Source: Gammaproteobacteria bacterium RIFCSPHIGHO2_12_FULL_37_34 (GTDB lineage Bacteria > Pseudomonadota > Gammaproteobacteria > DSM-16500). From it: a stretch of DNA of 7,456 bases. Position numbers and translations under genes: made by a program. The notes beneath the pieces are model-generated. The model made no database searches and was not told where the DNA came from. It saw only the letters and a program-made list of their open reading frames with translations. Positions 6,114 to 7,456 of the stretch are shown here, piece by piece. Position 1 is the stretch's first letter. Each line of letters starts with the position of its first letter. Location: positions 1 through 7,456 of the forward strand of contig MGXW01000088.1 in the NCBI GenBank assembly GCA_001801495.1, read 5' to 3'.

Positions 6114-6739
6114 TTTCTCATGGTAATCTCTACGTTGTTGCAGCGCCTTCTGGAACCGGCAAAACTACTTTAGTGAAAGCACTTGTTGAATCAACATCAA
6201 CTATTATTGTTTCCATTTCTCATACCACTCGTCCAAAACGCTCGAATGAAATGCATGGTATTCATTATTATTTCATCGATGTAACTACATTTGAAAAAAT
6301 GGTTAGCCAACATGAATTTCTTGAGCATGCGATTATTTTTGGCCATCATTATGGCACATCAAAATCAATGGTAGAAGAAACATTAGCAAAAGGAATAGAT
6401 GTCATTTTAGAAATAGATTGGCAAGGACATCAACAAATCAAACAATTGTTTAGAGATGCAATTGGCATTTTTATTCTACCTCCTTCCATGACAGATTTGC
6501 GTGAACGCCTCATTAAACGTAATCAAGATGATCCCAAAATCATTCAAAAACGCTTAGCTGATGTCAAAGAAGCTATTTCTCACATTAACGAATTTAACTA
6601 CGTTGTCATCAATGACGACTTCACAACCGCCTTGCATGATCTTAAAACCATTACTGAAGCTGAGCGTTTGCGTTTACCGCAACAAGCTAAGAAATTTTCC
6701 CATCTGATTGCAAGCTTATTAGATATAAAAATTGTATAA
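6110..6739 (+). CDS. gmk: Guanylate kinase
   Basis: Guanylate kinase converts GMP and ATP to GDP and ADP in the cytosol, feeding GTP, dGTP and (p)ppGpp pools. The 209-residue length matches E. coli Gmk (207). The P-loop is APSGTGKTTL (12-21), with Thr where many members have Ala-Gly-Lys-Ser. The GMP-binding segment follows: SISHTTRPKR with MHGIHYYF. FLEHAIIFGHHYGTS, IDWQGHQQI and IFILPPS are all family hallmarks, as is NDDF near the C-terminus. It starts with GTG, which overlaps the hldE stop (GTGA), and AGAGGA lies 9 nt upstream inside hldE, indicating translational coupling. No clear terminator follows its stop. In many gammaproteobacteria gmk directly precedes rpoZ and spoT; here a lipoprotein gene separates gmk from rpoZ. 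Confidence 0.96.
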   Translation: MISHGNLYVVAAPSGTGKTTLVKALVESTSTIIVSISHTTRPKRSNEMHGIHYYFIDVTTFEKMVSQHEFLEHAIIFGHHYGTSKSMVEETLAKGIDVILEIDWQGHQQIKQLFRDAIGIFILPPSMTDLRERLIKRNQDDPKIIQKRLADVKEAISHINEFNYVVINDDFTTALHDLKTITEAERLRLPQQAKKFSHLIASLLDIKIV

Positions 6740-6783
6740 ATTTTGATCTATTTAATAATAATTAATTAACTTGTAATCTACTA

Positions 6784-6813
6784 TTGACATACCCTTCTTC
6801 TTTTGTGTACAAT
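6784..6813 (+). promoter_or_regulatory. Sigma-70 promoter of the lipoprotein gene
   Basis: A perfect -35 box TTGACA (6784-6789) and a near-perfect -10 box TACAAT (6808-6813) are separated by 18 bp. Transcription would start near 6820, giving a leader of about 90 nt. Two TGAATAT direct repeats (6840-6846, 6854-6860) lie in that leader. This is the best promoter match in the window. Confidence 0.75.
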
Positions 6814-6908
6814 TTTTTTTCATTTTTTATATATTAACCTGAATATTAATACGTGAATATAACATAAACCAAATTTAGGTTGAACATCATTCTACGAGGA
6901 TTAAGTTC

Positions 6909-7298
6909 ATGATTAAAAAAGCTATTTTTATCATCGCCGGGGTTGCTACTCTTACCAGTTGCGCATCTATTACAACAGGCACGAAGCAGAGTGTATCTGT
7001 GCATACTGAACCAACACGTGGTGCGATTTGTACATTAGAAAACAACAAAGGTAAATGGTTTGTTAATGGTACGCCTGGCACGGTTACTGTTAATCGCAGT
7101 TTTAACGATCTCCAAATTAATTGCGAAAAACCAGGTTATCAGCCTTCTCTTAAAACCATTGGCTCAAAAACAAAAGCTATTGTTTTTGGCAATGCAATCA
7201 TCGGTGGTGTCATCGGTGCAGGTATTGATATGGCAGATGGCGCTGCTTATGAATATCCAAATGATATTTATATCCCTATGAAAAAGGGTGTGGCGTAA
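6909..7298 (+). CDS. Small outer-membrane-type lipoprotein
   Basis: A short lipoprotein signal peptide (MIKKAIFIIAGVATLTS) ends at lipobox LTSC, so Cys18 would be acylated and become the mature N-terminus. Ala at the next position does not signal inner-membrane retention, so Lol export to the outer membrane is expected. The mature part has the pattern of a widespread proteobacterial lipoprotein group: GTKQSVSVHTEP, then GAIC with Cys41, GKWFVNGTPGTVTV, LQINCEKPGYQ with Cys72, and the end IIGGVIGAGIDMADGAAYEYP. The two cysteines could form a disulfide. The middle resembles PEGA-like beta domains that bind surfaces. The Gly-rich segment (94-105) is moderately hydrophobic. The start is supported by GAGGA 8 nt upstream. 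It has its own promoter and terminator, so it is a single-gene unit between gmk and rpoZ. The molecular role is unknown to me. Confidence 0.9.
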   Translation: MIKKAIFIIAGVATLTSCASITTGTKQSVSVHTEPTRGAICTLENNKGKWFVNGTPGTVTVNRSFNDLQINCEKPGYQPSLKTIGSKTKAIVFGNAIIGGVIGAGIDMADGAAYEYPNDIYIPMKKGVA

Positions 7299-7310
7299 GG
7301 TATAACCGCT

Positions 7311-7346
7311 AAGGCGTTGCATAAATCATTTTCTATGCAACGCCTT
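7311..7346 (+). terminator. Hairpin terminator after the lipoprotein gene
   Basis: A perfect 13-bp stem pairs AAGGCGTTGCATA (7311-7323) with TATGCAACGCCTT (7334-7346) around a 10-nt loop, 12 nt after the stop codon. The following sequence (TTATATGATGCTTTT) is T-rich but not an unbroken T run. Strong stem and position make it the transcription end of the lipoprotein unit. Confidence 0.75.
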
Positions 7347-7362
7347 TATATGATGCTTTTCC

Positions 7363-7387
7363 TAGTGAATTATAGTATAATTCACTA
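7363..7387. promoter_or_regulatory. Perfect 25-nt inverted repeat in the rpoZ promoter region
   Basis: The arms TAGTGAATTATA (7363-7374) and TATAATTCACTA (7376-7387) are exactly complementary around one central G. The right arm contains TATAAT (7376-7381), a consensus -10 box that would start transcription near 7388, about 30 nt before the rpoZ ATG. No good -35 box is visible. A regulator dimer bound here would cover the promoter, so an operator is likely; a -10 box readable on both strands is the alternative. Confidence 0.55.
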
Positions 7388-7416
7388 TTCGTTAAACTGA
7401 AATGATAGGTGTTCCC

Positions 7417-7456
7417 ATGGCACGAGTAACAGTAGAAGATTGCTTAAAAAATGTGA
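7417..7456 (+). CDS. rpoZ: RNA polymerase omega subunit, N-terminal 13 codons
   Basis: The frame begins MARVTVEDCLKNV and runs off the right edge. The MARVTVxD opening is characteristic of RpoZ in gammaproteobacteria. Omega helps the beta-prime subunit fold and assemble into RNA polymerase, and forms part of a ppGpp-binding site in E. coli. AGGTG (7407-7411) lies 5 nt before the ATG. The preceding gmk and lipoprotein context agrees, and spoT would be expected further right. Confidence 0.9.
   Translation, partial: MARVTVEDCLKNV

Noticed and set aside
7060..7281. Alternative plus-strand frame inside the lipoprotein gene
   Set aside because: It is a Leu-rich shadow of a gene with a clear lipobox, ribosome binding site and conserved motifs in the other frame.

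Overview
The window looks like an AT-rich gammaproteobacterial chromosome, probably from the Legionellales (Legionella/Coxiella-like). Supporting signs are the RpoZ N-terminus (MARVTVEDCLKNV), the neighbouring LPS core genes waaA and hldE, and a gmk gene lying just ahead of rpoZ. The lineage is an inference from remembered family sequences, not from a search.

Left part (1-2841) is accessory in character and visibly more AT-rich than the rest. A minus-strand gene runs off the left edge. A regulatory region with several palindromes follows, including two abutting 16-bp palindromes at 394-425. Next comes a tightly packed plus-strand run of four genes: a CI/LexA-like repressor whose S24-type C-terminal domain seems to lack the catalytic serine, an unrecognised 99-residue protein, a YhhQ/VUT-family queuosine-precursor transporter, and a GNAT acetyltransferase. 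The last three overlap or nearly overlap, which suggests one operon, probably controlled by its own first gene.

The N-terminus of the GNAT gene contains an in-frame GC-rich element made of two hairpins (about 2232-2336). A 17-nt piece of it recurs exactly at 2955-2971 in the next intergenic region. This resembles the protein-coding palindromic elements known from Rickettsia.

Middle part (2842-3255) is mostly non-coding: a weak terminator, the truncated repeat copy, and one small minus-strand ORF of doubtful status.

Right part (3256-7456) is conserved core genome. waaA (Kdo transferase, minus strand) is divergent from hldE (bifunctional ADP-heptose synthesis enzyme), so two steps of LPS inner-core synthesis flank one intergenic region. 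hldE overlaps gmk (guanylate kinase) by 4 nt. A small lipoprotein gene with its own good promoter and a hairpin terminator sits between gmk and rpoZ. The window ends 13 codons into rpoZ, whose promoter region carries a perfect 12-bp-arm inverted repeat.
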